Shown here: piece after piece, positions 1 to 12,066 of the stretch
Numbering within the stretch: the stretch's first letter is position 1
How the letters are laid out: each line of letters opens with the position of its first letter
Made by a program: the position numbers and the translations under genes
NCBI GenBank assembly: GCA_964036275.1
Contig: OZ038433.1
Location: 36,551,336 to 36,615,335, forward strand
DNA length: 64,000 nucleotides
DNA from: Litoditis marina
Lineage: Eukaryota > Nematoda > Chromadorea > Rhabditida > Rhabditidae
Reading direction: 5' to 3'
The notes under the pieces: generated by a model
The model's input: only the letters and a program-made list of their open reading frames with translations
Told to the model about the DNA's origin: nothing
Database searches by the model: none

Positions 1-389
1 TTGAAATACCGGAATCTTTCCCGGTGAGCGGCTTTATATAAGTGCATTAAGAGGTTTTTTAAATATATAAATGATATTATAAAGTAGATTGTTACGTATA
101 TGTTTATTATCATGTTTATTATCGATGAATGACTTATGGAACAGGTGTTTAGATATTTCCTTATCCTGTATGTATATGTATACTCAGATATTGATTTATA
201 GAGTTGCAAGAGAGTAGGTGTCGGTAAGAGAGGTCGCGGTGATGAAGGTTCTTCTCAGCCTGGGCCGTCGAAGCTACCCAAGACCACATAGTTACAGATG
301 AACGGATAGTTTGTGTTTTGAAGAATTATTATCTTTATAATATGAGTTTTAATGAAGGTGTTTATTTATTAACATGTTGATTGAGTGAA

Positions 390-480
390 CACTCTCCGAG
401 GAGAGTGTAATTCGTCCGAAGACGCGGTTTTAGGTCGTCCAAAGATGCGGGTATAGTCGTCCGAGGACGCGGTTTTGGTG
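390..480. repeat. Three-unit hairpin-forming minirepeat
   Basis: Three imperfect units of about 25-30 bp follow one another, each holding a short hairpin of the form CGTCC-NNN-GACGCGG, after a similar hairpin (ACTCTCCGAGGAGAGT). The rest of 1-1190 shows no gene I can support; 820-900 holds another short inverted motif built on CTCCGA/TCGGAG. Function unknown. Confidence 0.45.
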
Positions 481-1189
481 TATCTTATAAGATACCGGGA
501 ATACTTTTAACCAAGTTATAAAATGAGCAACAGGACTTAACTTTTCAATGAGTGAAGGAGTGTTGGGATATAGACAAAGTAAAGTAGAGAAAAGGGTTCA
601 AATTGGATTAGATGAAAACATGGACAACATGGTTGTCTCTTACATTTTTCATCTTACCAATTCTACGTATTAGAAAAACAAGTAATAGGTGATGTTAATA
701 GGTACATGTTAAAAGGTTTAGATGTAATTCAAAAGTAAATATATTCTTAGTTAACTAAATAAGAAAAGAAGAAGTCATGTTGTTAAATTGTGCTAAGTAA
801 AGTGTAGAGGTTAAATTAGTGCATCGTTTCGCCTCCGAATCTCGACGATGCAATTCTAGTCGGAGGTTGAGGCATCTTCAGGAGATCCCTCCGACTAGAA
901 CATAACTAAAAAACGACTAGTAAATGGTTTTTGAAAAAGAACAAAAAACACCTAATAACCAGTCAGAACCGTAAATGTACCTGTTAATGTCCAATTGTTG
1001 TGAGAAAAATAGTGGTAGGCTAGGAATACAGACAGAGGAGTAGTGGTCTGGTGTGTTTGTATTGCCTTCTTATATACACAATATTTGATCTACATTGACC
1101 TATGCTTGTAGTTTGGTGGAAGTACATAGTGTGGTGACTCAGTCATAATAAATATAGGAAAGGTGTGGTATAAATGTTAACATTCAGGT

Positions 1190-1786
1190 TTTCTGTGTTT
1201 TTAAATAAAGACAGTATTCTTTCATTTTGTTAGAGTTGTATTTATATTTGATTAGGTCGTTGTTTTTGATTACTCTGACTATTCTGTTAATGGTTATAGT
1301 TGATGGGAACTCATTTGTTTCGAAGTCTTTTATTAAATTTTTTACTCTTTCCATGAAATCCTAAATTTTAGAACAGCTTCTGGAAAATCTAACTAATTCC
1401 CCTGTGAAAGTATTTAAACCAATTTGTAGAGGTATGTTAGATTTAGAATGTGGATATCTCTGAATTTTGAACTGGTAATCATCAGTTTTATTATATAGTT
1501 TAGTAATGCATTTCTCACCTAGATTTTCTAGGTTGATATTTAGATCTAGATAATTACAGGAATATATATTTTCATTGGTTTTCTCCAGTTGTAGTTGGTT
1601 ATTGTATATATCTGAAAAATTTCTTATAGTTTCAGATTGATTTGGTTTGTAAATGAGTAGTAAATCATCCATATAACGGAAACATCGAATGTTATATTTT
1701 TTAAACTCACTTTCGAGAAATTTGATAGTTTCGGTCTTCCAACACTGGCAAGGAAACAATGTTCGAGCATTGTTTCCCAACGTCGA
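1190..1786 (-). pseudogene. Decayed reverse transcriptase fragment
   Basis: The main reading frame (1361-1780) encodes a reverse-transcriptase palm segment with the catalytic box RYMDDLLLI, then a YLDLNI block and a KLYNK...SNIP block. In known retroelement RTs, including Penelope-like ones, a [FY]xDD box is followed by an LDL motif in the same order. The frame stops at 1361-1363, but the continuing RT-like sequence (DFMERVKNLI, then IVRVIKNNDL) is readable in another frame down to about 1190, so the copy carries a frameshift. No RT fingers, no endonuclease and no intact ends are visible; only about 190 codons remain. Which clade it belongs to is inference. A 10-bp-arm hairpin (GGAAACAATG...CATTGTTTCC, about 1752-1777) lies at its upstream limit. 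Confidence 0.7.
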
Positions 1787-1984
1787 AACGTCATCGACAA
1801 TTGTAGCGAATCTTTAATTTCCTCCTGTGGCGGTGACGTACCAACATTTCATCAACACCTGCGAGCAATAAGTACTGAGAAAAAGACTTCAGCTGTTTCA
1901 ATTATTCTTGTTCAGCTGTAGTTTGATAAAATATGGCATAGTTTTGTTATATCTTCGGAAACTAGTTTTGTGGTGTCCAAACTA

Positions 1985-2572
1985 AACTATTAGTCAATCG
2001 CACAGTTACGTGAAACATGTTGAACACAACAAAACTCAGAAACGTGCAATGACAGAGTGCACAACTCCTCATTAAAGAATCCGTCCCGCTTTAATTTTGA
2101 CTCGTGAGTTAACGAACTGACCCCATGGCAAATGAAAAACCATTATCAAAACTTTATACTTTTATATCCCTATCTTGCTTCGTTTTCTCAGAAAAGCGGC
2201 TTACGTAATGACACCGATAGGGGAGTTGCACGGGATATGCTCAAAATAGCCTATAGAAGTGCGAATATGATTTCAAAACACTCAATCACATACGGATACA
2301 CAATTAGGGACTAAAAATGAAAATAAATCTGTATGTTAATAAACCAAGTCAAGTTGCGTCACAGTGAAAATGTTCATGTCCCCTTCTTTATTGCTCGATG
2401 TTATGCAAATTTTACAAATTTTCAATCAGAAAGTTTATTTGTGGTCTATGGGAAGACATTACGAATCTTTTTTGAGCTTTTTAAATTTTTCGTGAAACTC
2501 AAATTATAGCGGAACGGTTTCTTTAATAGAATGCTGACTTCTCATGACTATTCAATTGACTTCTAGTATATA
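1985..2572 (+). mobile_element. MITE family A, copy 1, split by another element
   Basis: The left half (1985-2075) has the family terminus TTAGTCAAT then ACGTGAAACATGTT and the core AGAAACGTGCAATGAC. The right half (2523-2572) has TAGAATGC, a degenerate CACGTG, CTATTCAATTGACTTC and TAGTATA. The two halves join exactly as in the uninterrupted copies at 13.1, 20.2 and 45.4 kb once 2076-2522 and one TTAA are removed. The family has imperfect terminal inverted repeats of about 32 bp containing AGTCACGTGAA and no coding capacity. Confidence 0.8.
2076..2522. mobile_element. 447-bp non-autonomous DNA transposon inserted in MITE A
   Basis: The ends are imperfect inverted repeats: left AGAATCCGTCCCGCTTTAAT and right, reverse-complemented, AGAAACCGTTCCGCTATAAT. 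Both ends are flanked by TTAA (2072-2075 and 2523-2526), consistent with target-site duplication; a TA duplication with a slightly longer terminus fits as well. It interrupts MITE A precisely. The 60-codon frame inside (2132-2314) has no recognisable domain and is probably chance. TTAA duplication is typical of piggyBac-type transposition, so that mode is possible, but no transposase is present. Confidence 0.75.
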
Positions 2573-2833
2573 TAATCATAAACCACTACACTTAGGTCAA
2601 TCCCAGTGGGACTTCTGCAGCATACCATGTACTTCAACTGATGGTCAATCCGAATTGTTCAGGGAGCCCTAATATCAATTAAAGTTTATAAAATACAGTT
2701 GAAATTCATGAATATAATAGATGAACATAGTGAAACAATCTGCTGCATAAACATAGCTTGGTCTCTTATTACTCGATTGCGTATGAAACCATCTGAATTT
2801 GTCATCCCTTATTAGACAAATTTCAGTTGAACA

Positions 2834-4838
2834 ATGCGAATGTTATATTTTCCCCCTACTGACGGTCGTTTGCTTCATATTATAGATTTGTTTCTTATTT
2901 TACTCTCTGTTCCCACTATCATACTATCAATGTTGGTGTTGAAGAAGATAAGCATGCATGCGAACCTGAAGTTTATTGTTCAATTCTACCTTTCGCAGTA
3001 CATACTAAGCGGAACAGCGAGATTTATTATTATTCTATACCAACTGGACGTTATCAAGCCTTCACGTCAGTTTTTACAGAGTTTCTTGTCAATATTTGTT
3101 TTGTCAGATTTAAAGTGAAAACTGTTTTTTTTTCTCGAAACAGGACAGTCAAGATGTGTGTTTGTTCGAAACGCCCCAAGTGTGTGTTAAATTTGAACAT
3201 AATAAGTGACGACAATTTGTTAGTGAATCATTCAATCATCAGGTTTATTATCCGAGTTTGAGGTGATATTCAGAAACAATGGCTGAATTGAATAATCACA
3301 TGACTACATGTAGGTTACCTAAAAACTTTGCTATAGTCGTCACCAACGGAAACGCGGGAGGATACTGTATCTCACTTTCCGCTGTGTACGCACATATGTC
3401 ATCGATTTCAAAGCTTACTAGTTATGTGCAAGTAGCGCAGTGGTTAACGCCCTGCTTCGAATATTTTGCTCGCAGGTTCGATTCCGGCTTGACTATAGAG
3501 ACAAAAATTCATAAACTTGGTACCCACTATACAGTACGCGAACAATGATCAAACATTTATCGACAACGTGCAATAACTATTTTTCGTTCTATTTTCAATA
3601 AAAGCAAAATAATCATTTGTTCAGTAATTAATTGCAGGTGTGAATACATATGACACTATGTTATTGGTATGCTGTGTCGTGCGCATCTATTACATGTGCG
3701 CAACACTGTTTGGGTTAGTTGACATAAATTCCATTTATTACGTGCTATAATCCTGGCAAAGTGTTACAAAGAGGGTAGGCCTAAGGGCTAAGGGCGGCCT
3801 AAGATTCATTTTCAGGATTCTCGCTTGTTGTCTGGAGAGACTGTTTGCTACCATAAACCTGGAAACATACGAGAAGAACAGTTCAATGCAACTAGCATAC
3901 TCGATGTGCTCTTTGTTTACGGTTATGGATATAATTGGTGTGCTAGCATTCGTATATGGTAAGCTACTCTTAAAAAATACCAACTAAAAATTAGTTTGTT
4001 AACTATGATTAACAATGGAACGTGTGCAACAACATACGAGTTCAAAATCAGAATTTCAGAGTACATGAATTACTACCATATTTTTGTATGTTCCGGATGA
4101 CCGTTTCAGTGAAGTAGTCCTGGAACATCTTTTGATATTCTACTCCAAAAATAGAGTGTACCTTCCACTGCGTGTTGACAAGCGGTAGTTATCACGACTT
4201 TTTCGTCGAAAAAAAGTGACGGTAACAAATTACTTATATTACTCATGATTAAACAAGAGACTTCAAATAGAGATTGATCTGTACTTTCTGAAACCTTGGT
4301 TTCAGAGTTGGTAGACTGGTACTATCTGGTGTTTTCTGCTGTACCACTTAGCCTAATGGGAGCCATAGTAAGTTTGACTATACGCCACCCTAGTTATTTT
4401 CTAGATAAAAATGAAAAATGAACGTGCAACTACTGAGACCGCCACACCCGATAGCCAGAGTACCCAACATTTATATTTCTGTTACATTCTGAGGGAATAG
4501 ACGTACTTTGTTCAGTTAAAATTAAATGGAGGACCCTATGACGTTCTGTTCTCAACATTAATCCTAACGAGAGAAGATCATTTTTTTGCAGGTATATCTG
4601 TTAATCTATAGAAGAAATAAACTAGTTCTACGAAGTTTCGAGGGAGGGCAAGAAACTACCAAGTACAGTCTGAGTTTCCGCTTCCAGCTCAACGAAAACA
4701 TACGGACTATGACGGTAAAAAAATTGGCATTGTTCATGTATTGTGGGGAGATGAGAATGTAGCTAGAACACCCGGCACCTGCATAATATTCTGCGTCTTT
4801 GGCTTTGTACACTATTTTGCGACATTCATATCTCGCCG
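2834..4838 (+). pseudogene. Sre-family chemoreceptor (7TM), probably broken
   Basis: Sre proteins are nematode seven-helix chemosensory receptors. Exon 1 starts at 2834, just after a good acceptor (AAATTTCAG), and encodes two hydrophobic helices (LLHIIDLFLILLSVP; FIVQFYLSQYILSG). Later exons are readable: 3816-3958 with ERLFAT then ETYEKN, the Sre signature after helix 3; 4306-4367 (LVDWYYLVFSAVPLSLMGAI); and 4592-about 4738 with YSLSFRFQLNENIRTM, the Sre cytoplasmic motif. Phases agree between the last three exons. Damage: no exon bridging helix 2 to ERLFAT was found, although a tRNA-like sequence sits in that interval. After ENIRTM the frame stops within about 20 codons, and a helix (CIIFCVFGFVHYFATFI, 4775-4825) continues in another frame. 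The last helix is not found. Family assignment is firm; loss of function is inference. Confidence 0.7.
3425..3500 (+). repeat. tRNA-like / tRNA-derived sequence
   Basis: A perfect A box (TAGCGCAGTGG) and a perfect B box (GGTTCGATTCC) lie at tRNA-like spacing. The D stem could pair, but the acceptor stem does not and no good anticodon arm forms. This looks like a tRNA pseudogene or tRNA-derived SINE head rather than a working tRNA. The same GCTC-CAGGTTCGATTCCGGC stretch recurs on the minus strand near 33.25 kb. Confidence 0.5.
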
Positions 4839-4859
4839 AAATGTGGGATCATATAAAAC

Positions 4860-7800
4860 GCTGTGGAGACGCAGATTGGGATAAAAAGGCGGGTTGATCA
4901 TGAATATGGTCTCTGGTTTAGTAAAGAATTCCGCAACTGAAAATTCAAAACTTGGTTTTCTTTTTATGTAAAGTTCTTCCAATAGTGTCAATTATATTGT
5001 TACACGTCACATATACTGCCGACTCGCAGCGCTAGTATTCTTGGCTCCCCATAAAAGCCTAGACTACGTACACTTGACAGAAACTAGCAATATTTCACAG
5101 GTCACACATAACAATAGGTTATGTGATCGATCATCAGCTGGTGAGTTGGTGATTACACAGTTCACGAGACTTTGCGACAGTAACTGCGAAGTATAGTTCA
5201 ACATCGAACTTATTAACCTCAAACAAGTTGTCTTTCTTAGCTGCTGAGGGATTGTATTGTGGTCTGCGGTGGCCTCACGTTTGTCGAAGGAATCTTGTTT
5301 GTTGTATTCAATTTGGAGTCATCTCCCATGAGCACGCGTCAGGCCTGTGAGATCACTTTCAACATTATGATACACATGTGAGTCCGTTACACTTGAATTG
5401 GTAGTGTTTGTAAATTTGTAAAAAGATAAAACCAGCTTTTTGATGAACGACGTTCTTGAAACACTTCATTTTCCAACTTTCCAGAATCTGGTATGGTCAA
5501 CCAGTTTTGTGTGCTGATTTTGAGAAATGTTCCACCCCCCCCCCAGAAAATAAAAGTCAACTCCGAACTGTCGTGAAATTCCAGCTATGTGTTCTTGCTA
5601 CCGATAACTGCTCTGCTGAGCAACAAGGCGTATCGACTGGGAGTAGCACAGCTTCCAATCATAGGTGAGCCGATAGTGGAATAACGAGCAATATCAGTCG
5701 AGCAACACGATACCGTAAACGGTAAACTCGACCTTGCTAGAACTCAAAAAGTTTTCAACTCGACCAGCGAACCTAATCCTACCTTATTGGTGTCATCTTG
5801 CGTGTCTCGCTTTTTGCGTTGTTCCAATGTGATATAGAAGTAGAGATATGAAGAAACGTCAAAACGTGAAGAAGACCTAGGTTAAGATCTGACGGTTAGT
5901 ATATTTCTGACAACTGTGAGAATGAATTTGCTGAATCTTTTCATTTTCCACGATTCATTCAGTTTCTTTTTGAAGGAGAGAGGCTCTCACAGGCAATTTG
6001 TGTCAGTTAAGTATTTTTTTGACAAGACGCAATCGGACGTAAACGGGATATTTTAAATACAACCCAATTTCGACTTCACAACCTGTTTAATAATACCAAC
6101 TTTAGGTAAAATTTTCGCAGCAAAGAAACGCGTCCCCGATAGCGAGTCAGATGTATATTTCCAATCTCTCCAAAGTCAATGGAACATGCGCCCTCTAAAC
6201 CATTGAAATGGTTGTTGATCGTTTGTGACCATGTTGACGTTTGATCCGAAGAACAATGTGTTTAAAAAACAAACGTAATTTATCTAGCTACAAAATTTAT
6301 AAAATATAAATTTTCTTATTTGTCATTTTTCGTTCCCCCACTCACTATTAAAGGTTCTGTTGTTTTGTGCCCAGTGTTTTAGAGAATAGAAAAGACCTGT
6401 ATTATTTTTGAAACATGTGGTTTCGAGGGTTGACATGTAAATGTTAAGTGGAATGATAGATGTTTATTCCACCAGTTGGGTGAATTTATCGTGAACGAAC
6501 TTTTGCCCAACCAAAATCGAACGGATTATTTCCGAACCAGTTGGTTCGTTATAGAACCGAACCAAATTCAGGCTGACATACGTGGAACCGAATCAATTCA
6601 GCAATTAATGCAGAAGTTAGTCGGCTAGGGTCTGGTCCAGTTTCCTGTTGATTTGAATAGGCAAACGATTCGGTTTCTCACCGAAACAACTGATTCGGGA
6701 AGATTCGGTTCGGGTAGGAGTTGGCCGAACCGACATGACATAGGGAATAGGTAAAGCAGCTCGAATTGACTAACTTTCTTGTTGGTTTCCGTTTACCTCA
6801 AAATCACAGTCTTTAAAAAGATCGACTATATGTGTCTACGATACATCTGAGATTCTGGTGTGTAAGAAGCGAAGATTTCGGGTCTCTGATCTTTCAATTG
6901 TTTCTTAAACAAAAAAATGAGTTTTTCAATTAGCCTGTTCGATATGGCGATAAAAAGTAAAGGAACAGATCTACCAAAAAAAATTGTTTGATCGAAAAAT
7001 AGTGAAAAACAGGTTGTCATCCGTAATTCGCGTCGGTACGCTGCCAAATCCTTGTCGGAATGCTTAGAACTAGACCATTCGTTCCAATTGTCCCAACATC
7101 GAACTTGCTTGCAAGTTACATGAAGACGTTACACGTAAGAGATTATAATTACTTTTTCTTCTTTACTCACTTTCGTCCTATTACCGTACACTTTCTAGAT
7201 GGATGTATCATGTTTCCGAAAAAAAATGGGCAGTTGGTTAACTACCCAGTTACGCTGCTGCTGTTCCAAACAAAATGACCATTTCCAATACGATAAAAGT
7301 GTCTAGACAGAAACAGAATGCAACTCTCACATCAATCATAGTCTGTACAAGTCTAGCTATCTCGAACCCAAAGAGTAGTGTGGAATATCTGAAATGTATA
7401 ATCAATGAAGTGTCCAGGTCCAGTGTACACTGCACAAATGGAGTGTACAGTACAGGAGTTGACGTAGGGATGACGACGACTATAAGTACGTGTTATCATG
7501 CACAAACATCCCATGTCGCATACCCACTACGCAATGATCTACATAAGAACTTGAGAACGTTGGCGGATTGAGATATTGGGCCTAGAATAGCCACTTTTAT
7601 ACATGTGTCATGCATGCACCAAAGCCTGTTTATGACACATTTTGGACAACGTCAATACGAGATTGAATTTCGTACAGCTTCGTTGACATTTTTGTGCCAT
7701 ACACCTACATTCTTGCCTACTAGACGCAGAATGAAGCTGCAAATCCGTGTCATCAAAACGAAACGACCACGCACCCGCTCTTGATCAAACGTGCGCCGTT

Positions 7801-8390
7801 CGAAAACTATCAGAGATCAGGGAGGCCTGTTACATTTACAAATACATGTTTATTGCTGCACGTTGCTTCTTTACAAAGCGGTGATCATCATACATATTAT
7901 CAGAAATCTTTGTAGTAACATCCTCTTGTCAGTTGATCTTGCTCCTGCCTTCATGAAAGACATCATGGTGGATTATCGAATGCTCTAATGACATTGATTG
8001 AGTAACATGCGAGAAACTTCTTGAAGGGGGAACAGAACTGTTTGCGAACATGCACTCCTGTTGGGATACGGGCCAGCGATTCCTAGCCGCGAGTGGCCCG
8101 GGTTGTCCATTTCGTCTTCTCCTCCACGTCCATCAGCTCGGAGACATCTGTTGTTATTTCGATAACTGATAGCCTATGTAGATAAAATTCAATCGAAATC
8201 CAAATTCACTTTCTGAGTAGAGGATAGGTGGAACCAAGTGCATGTATTTTACCACTCGGTCTAAAGAGCGCGCACGCGCATGGTCCTCCTCTTTGTAGGT
8301 TATAGCCGACAAACATTGAGCATCCCGTAACCAATGGTTAATTATGGTGTTCTGTTATAGAGATTATTAATCAAATCAGAAAGTTTTCAA
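4860..8390. other. Intergenic, no supported gene
   Basis: Reading frames here are short and lack domains, signal peptides or convincing splice structure. Contents worth noting are a 10-C tract near 5535-5544 and a block dense in GAACCGAA/TTCGGTTC inverted motifs at about 6520-6740. Two frames of 98 and 73 codons near 6.8-7.6 kb have no recognisable features and are left uncalled. Confidence 0.4.
6520..6740. repeat. Block of GAACCGAA inverted motifs
   Basis: Several copies of GAACCGAA or its complement TTCGGTTC and close variants occur in both orientations within about 220 bp, so the strand can fold back in several registers. It is probably a decayed foldback or MITE. No terminal duplication is clear. 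Confidence 0.45.
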
Positions 8391-8404
8391 CAACGCTCGA
8401 CAAC

Positions 8405-8800
8405 CAGTAACTTAACGAAGGACGATAATATGGTCCAATTCCAACACTTCAGTCCTTTAAACAGCAGTACATTTTTCAATTGCATTTTTGAATAAGACTT
8501 CTACTGTTTCATTTGTTCATCCTGTAAGTCTGGCCCAATCATTGTATCCCATTGCGATTCGTTTATTTGTATTGTCATATGGTCCAATTTTTTCATTTAA
8601 TTGTGTTACCCAAATGATATTTGTCGATTTCCGACCCTTTTTCCGCTTTTGAATCTTTTTGTGTCCTTCTGTCATATTGTTATTTCTCCTCTTGTATATC
8701 ACATGCTTGCATGTAAATAAATCAATCAATCATTTTGAAGGACAGTTGACACGGGATTGGTCCACACAACCCTCCTGCTTTAAAAGATTCCAATTTCCCA
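8405..8800. mobile_element. Hairpin MITE (family H), split by a tailed retroposon
   Basis: The left half (8405-8478: GAAGGACGATA, TGGTCCAATTCC, CCTTTAAAC) and the right half (8733-8790: GAAGGACAGTTGACACGGG, ATTGGTCC) match the two arms of the intact hairpin element at 53757-53862. The interruption 8481-8733 is the (ATCA)n-tailed element, with ATTTTTGAA and ATTTTGAA on its two sides, consistent with an approximate target duplication. Confidence 0.55.
8481..8733 (+). mobile_element. (ATCA)n-tailed retroposon, copy 1
   Basis: About 250 bp starting GACTTCTACTGTTT and ending GCTTGCATGTAAATAAATCAATCAATC. A second copy at 50632-50890 starts at the same point and ends with a longer ATCA tail. A shared start and a simple-repeat tail fit a SINE or the 3' end of a LINE. 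No A/B box and no ORF domain are seen, so autonomous coding capacity is absent. Confidence 0.6.
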
Positions 8801-9317
8801 ATCAATTTTCTTCAGGTATAGTAAGGGAGTTTCAAACGCATTTAAGACTCTATAGCTTATCGAACTAAACACTAATCAAATAGTGGTACATTTTACGACT
8901 TCGAAAATCTCCAACATAGCAAAACCAAGCATGAGCGCTCGCTAAAACGTACAGTGCAAACAGCAAACTAATAAAATTGAGAGCATTTACAATGAAGATG
9001 AGTAAATGCTTTCATTTTTATCAATTTTGGTCTTATCACATCTCCCATTTTCCTGGAAATCACGTTAGCTGATGGATACGACGTTAAGCCTCTCGCGGGA
9101 TGTAGTAGAGTGATTATGAGCGGAACATTTTAAAGATTTGAATCCCACTAAAGCTGAGGCTATTCGAATCATAGATCGCTCTAGCGGAACTACGGGGTGA
9201 GGACATTCATTGTTGGAAATCTTCGGATAAGGAGTACCTACTCGCTGAAAATGCTGACTGACGTTTGGGTAAAAGGTGACAGAAAACCCGTCATGTTCAA
9301 GGAGTTCTGAACGGAAT

Positions 9318-9694
9318 GGTAATTAGTAAAAAGTGGGGGAACCAACAAATGTGTGAGTTGTGTTTGGTTCGACCTCGATATCAGCAAAAAGTGAACGATA
9401 CGAATTGCTGTGATACTGTAGCAGAAGTATTCTGCAAAAATAGAACAATACAAATGTTGCACAATGGTTCACGAAGCCCGCATGATATTTCAGAAATTGC
9501 CGAAGGGTATTTCATGTGTGCTTTGACGACATGCGTGCGTTGTGAACCATTGTGCAACATTTGTATTGTTCTATTTTTGCAGAATACTTCTGCTACAGTA
9601 TCACAGCAATTCGTATCGTTCACTTTTTGCTGATATCGAGGTCGAACCAAACACAACTCACACATTTGTTGGTTCCCCCACTTTTTACTAATTG
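9318..9694. mobile_element. Foldback element 1 (long inverted repeats)
   Basis: Two nearly identical inverted arms of about 150 bp (9318-9475 and 9541-9694) flank a loop of about 65 bp. The ends read AATTAGTAAAAAGTGGGGG and its complement. Because of the palindrome the same peptide frame appears on both strands, which argues against coding. The outer ~35 bp match foldback 2 at 43.6-44.0 kb. An AATT at each end may be part of the terminus or a target duplication. Confidence 0.85.
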
Positions 9695-9939
9695 TCCTTT
9701 TTTTGCTAGTTGTACTCCTACAACTTCATATGTTGCCTATTCACAGAGTGAATCTTGTGAACTCATTATATTATTATGGAAATCTCAGTTTTGTGTGTGC
9801 ACGAAGCCGAATGCAGACCATAAAATTGCTGATGTTGTAATATAACGCAGGTTACTGGCTCTGTGACTATCAATAACTGATCAAAAACGCTAAACGTTCC
9901 GATTGACATGTACACCGCTTTTAGCGGCGATAAGCGATG

Positions 9940-11020
9940 GGGATTGGCGCCATTGACAAATCTACAATTAGAGACACCAACTCACTTACAATATAGCCAT
10001 TATTTCCAATACCACATCAAAAACCTTCGTTGAAACTTTTTTTCATTCCTGCGTCAATTGACACACGCGTCTGGCGCCAGAACGAAACGAAATTTTCTAG
10101 GTTTTTGAGCTACCAGTACACACTACATGTGTCAATTACTGATTGGAGCAATATTCAAACTATTCAATTGTCAGTTTCGTGTGTTTTTGTTTTGGCGCCA
10201 TTTGGCGTCTGTTCCGAGCCAGACGATAAATTCGATTTTGAATTTGTGGATCTTTATTTCACATTGGAATATTCAATATCTGTTAACTTGAAACAGTTTG
10301 ATTGACGATAACTGATATTTTTCCAACTTTGGCGCCAATTGGCGCCAGCGCACAATGCCAACAGAACTTTTTTTGATTTTCAGATTGAGCATCTTACTTG
10401 CCATGTGATAGTTATTTAGTGTACCGAATTTCAGACGATTCCATTGACGCTGTCGTGAGTTTGGGTTTTGGCGCCATCTGGCGCCTGGTTCGAGCGCCAG
10501 AAGAAGAATTTCAGTTTTGGAAAAAGACTTTCACACATTCCACCAAATTATTCAATTTCTATTAGTGTTCAACATTTTAGTTGATGATAAATAGTGTTTT
10601 GCCGTTTTTGGCGCCTATTGGCGCCAGCGCCGGGCGCCAATGGTGATATATTCATTTCAGATTTGGCGCGACGGGCTAACTTTTGCATTATAACTCATGT
10701 TTCAAATTTCAGCTAAATCGGTTCGGTAGTTTTTCCAATAGTGGTTTTTGGCGCCTATTGGCGCCCGCGCCCGGCGCCAATGAGGAGCTATACATCTCAT
10801 ATTTGGCGCGACATGCTAAATTTTGCATTAGAACTCATGTTTCGACTTTCAGCTGAATCGGTTCGATAGTTTTTCCAATAGTCGTTTTTGTGCGCCTATT
10901 GGCGCCCGCGCCCGGCGCCAGAGATTACATATACGTTTCATACTTGGCGCGACGAGCTAACTTTTGCCATAGAATAGATGTTCCAAATTTCAGCCAAATT
11001 GGTTCAGTAGTTTTTCCACT
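9940..11020. repeat. ~140-bp tandem array rich in GGCGCC palindromes
   Basis: Clusters of GGCGCC (often GGCGCCNATTGGCGCC) recur near 9945, 10068, 10187, 10330, 10472, 10613, 10748 and 10888, at spacings of about 115-145 bp. The last three units are closest to each other and share CGCGCCCGGCGCCA, TTTGGCGCGAC and TTTCAGCTNAATCGGTTCG. Older units toward 10 kb are diverged, so the array grew or was homogenised at its right side. Confidence 0.8.
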
Positions 11021-11360
11021 ACGATGCGGACAGAATTCCGTGAGGGAGGAGGGACGAGGGACGAGGGAGGAGGGAGGAGGGACGAGGGAGGAGGGACGAG
11101 GGACGAATTACGGCGGAACTTTTCAACAACGACACGGAACCATAACTCAGGCGAAAATAGTCCGATTTGGCTGAAATTTTCACACAATGTTCAATTCGTG
11201 ATTCTCTAACGTTCTCTTCTTTTAGTTTTCGAAAAAAGAATATGTTTGAAGATTTTTGTTAATTAAAAGGAAAAAACGAGTCCGCAATGGCCAAACCAAA
11301 GACAACTCACGCAGAGCGCTTCGCGCTCCGCGCGATTCAGGTATCTCGGTGTGTTACACA
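11020..11360 (+). mobile_element. Dispersed element D, copy 1
   Basis: It shares an ordered set of motifs with the minus strand of 41300-41650: CCAAATTTCAGCCAAAT, then CATAACTC, then CCGATTTNGNTGAAATTT-like sequence, then ACCAAAGACAANTCACGCA and the hairpin CAGCGCTTCGCGCTG-CGCGCGATTC. The last hairpin could be a transposon terminus; Helitron-like 3' ends have such a hairpin, but no CTRR end is seen. 11360-12060 shows nothing else I can support. Confidence 0.55.
11036..11106 (+). repeat. G-rich minisatellite
   Basis: About 70 bp of GGGA(G/C)GA units (GAGGGAGGAGGGACGAGGG and variants). The plus strand is almost pure purine with many GGG runs and could form a G-quadruplex. It lies inside the dispersed element that follows the GGCGCC array. 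Confidence 0.7.
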
Positions 11361-12066
11361 GTAGGTGAATCGCGCCAAATCAAGTTCGAATTTGACTTCT
11401 TCTAGGAGTGAAAGTGAAGTGAATCTCAAAATCACCGAAGACGGACAGTTATTCTTCAATATTCAGCGTAACTATTGAATTCAATTGTCATGGAAACTTC
11501 ATATTCCCTGCCCTCCATCTGGTAAAATATAGGAACTTGAAGATTTGATTGGAAATGTAGATCTACTTTTTCACCACGATAAGTCTTCAGACTTTGGTTT
11601 AGAAGTCAGTCAAGTGACTTTCAAGCAATATCATTTTTAAAATGAGAAATGTTGGCTTCATTAACTAATCTCTGGTGGAGAGTGTAAACACTTAGAGACA
11701 GAGATCCATGGTAATATCACGGTTATGTCCTGTGAACGTTTATTGTCGGTCGATTAAGTCCGGTTTGTAGTTTGATCCTTGTATGTTCAGTTTTCCGGAC
11801 TGAGATCACACCAACTCGACCCGATTGCGTGGCAAATGCCTTGATTCCTTAACTCTCCTGTCGTTCTTTGACGTAGATGACAGATTTATTGTGTTTTCAG
11901 TGCCTGTTAGTTGGAAAATTTGCTTGCCTCTGGTGTATTTCGTCTCAAAATATTCAAGATTTTTAATAAAACTCCGCCCAAAGGATTATTCTTGTTGTTC
12001 TCAGAAGTTTGCTATAAAAGAGCTGGCCGAGCTTAGTTTTCACCATTGAGCGTGCTACGACAACTG

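Noticed and set aside
235..290. Hammerhead ribozyme (GTGATGAAGG...GTCGAAGC)
   Set aside because: It resembles the CUGAUGA...GAA core, tempting near a Penelope-like RT, but the invariant bases and stem II do not fit.
9316..9665. Matching ~94-105-codon ORFs on both strands (MCELCLVRPRYQ...)
   Set aside because: They are the two readings of one foldback palindrome; no coding evidence.
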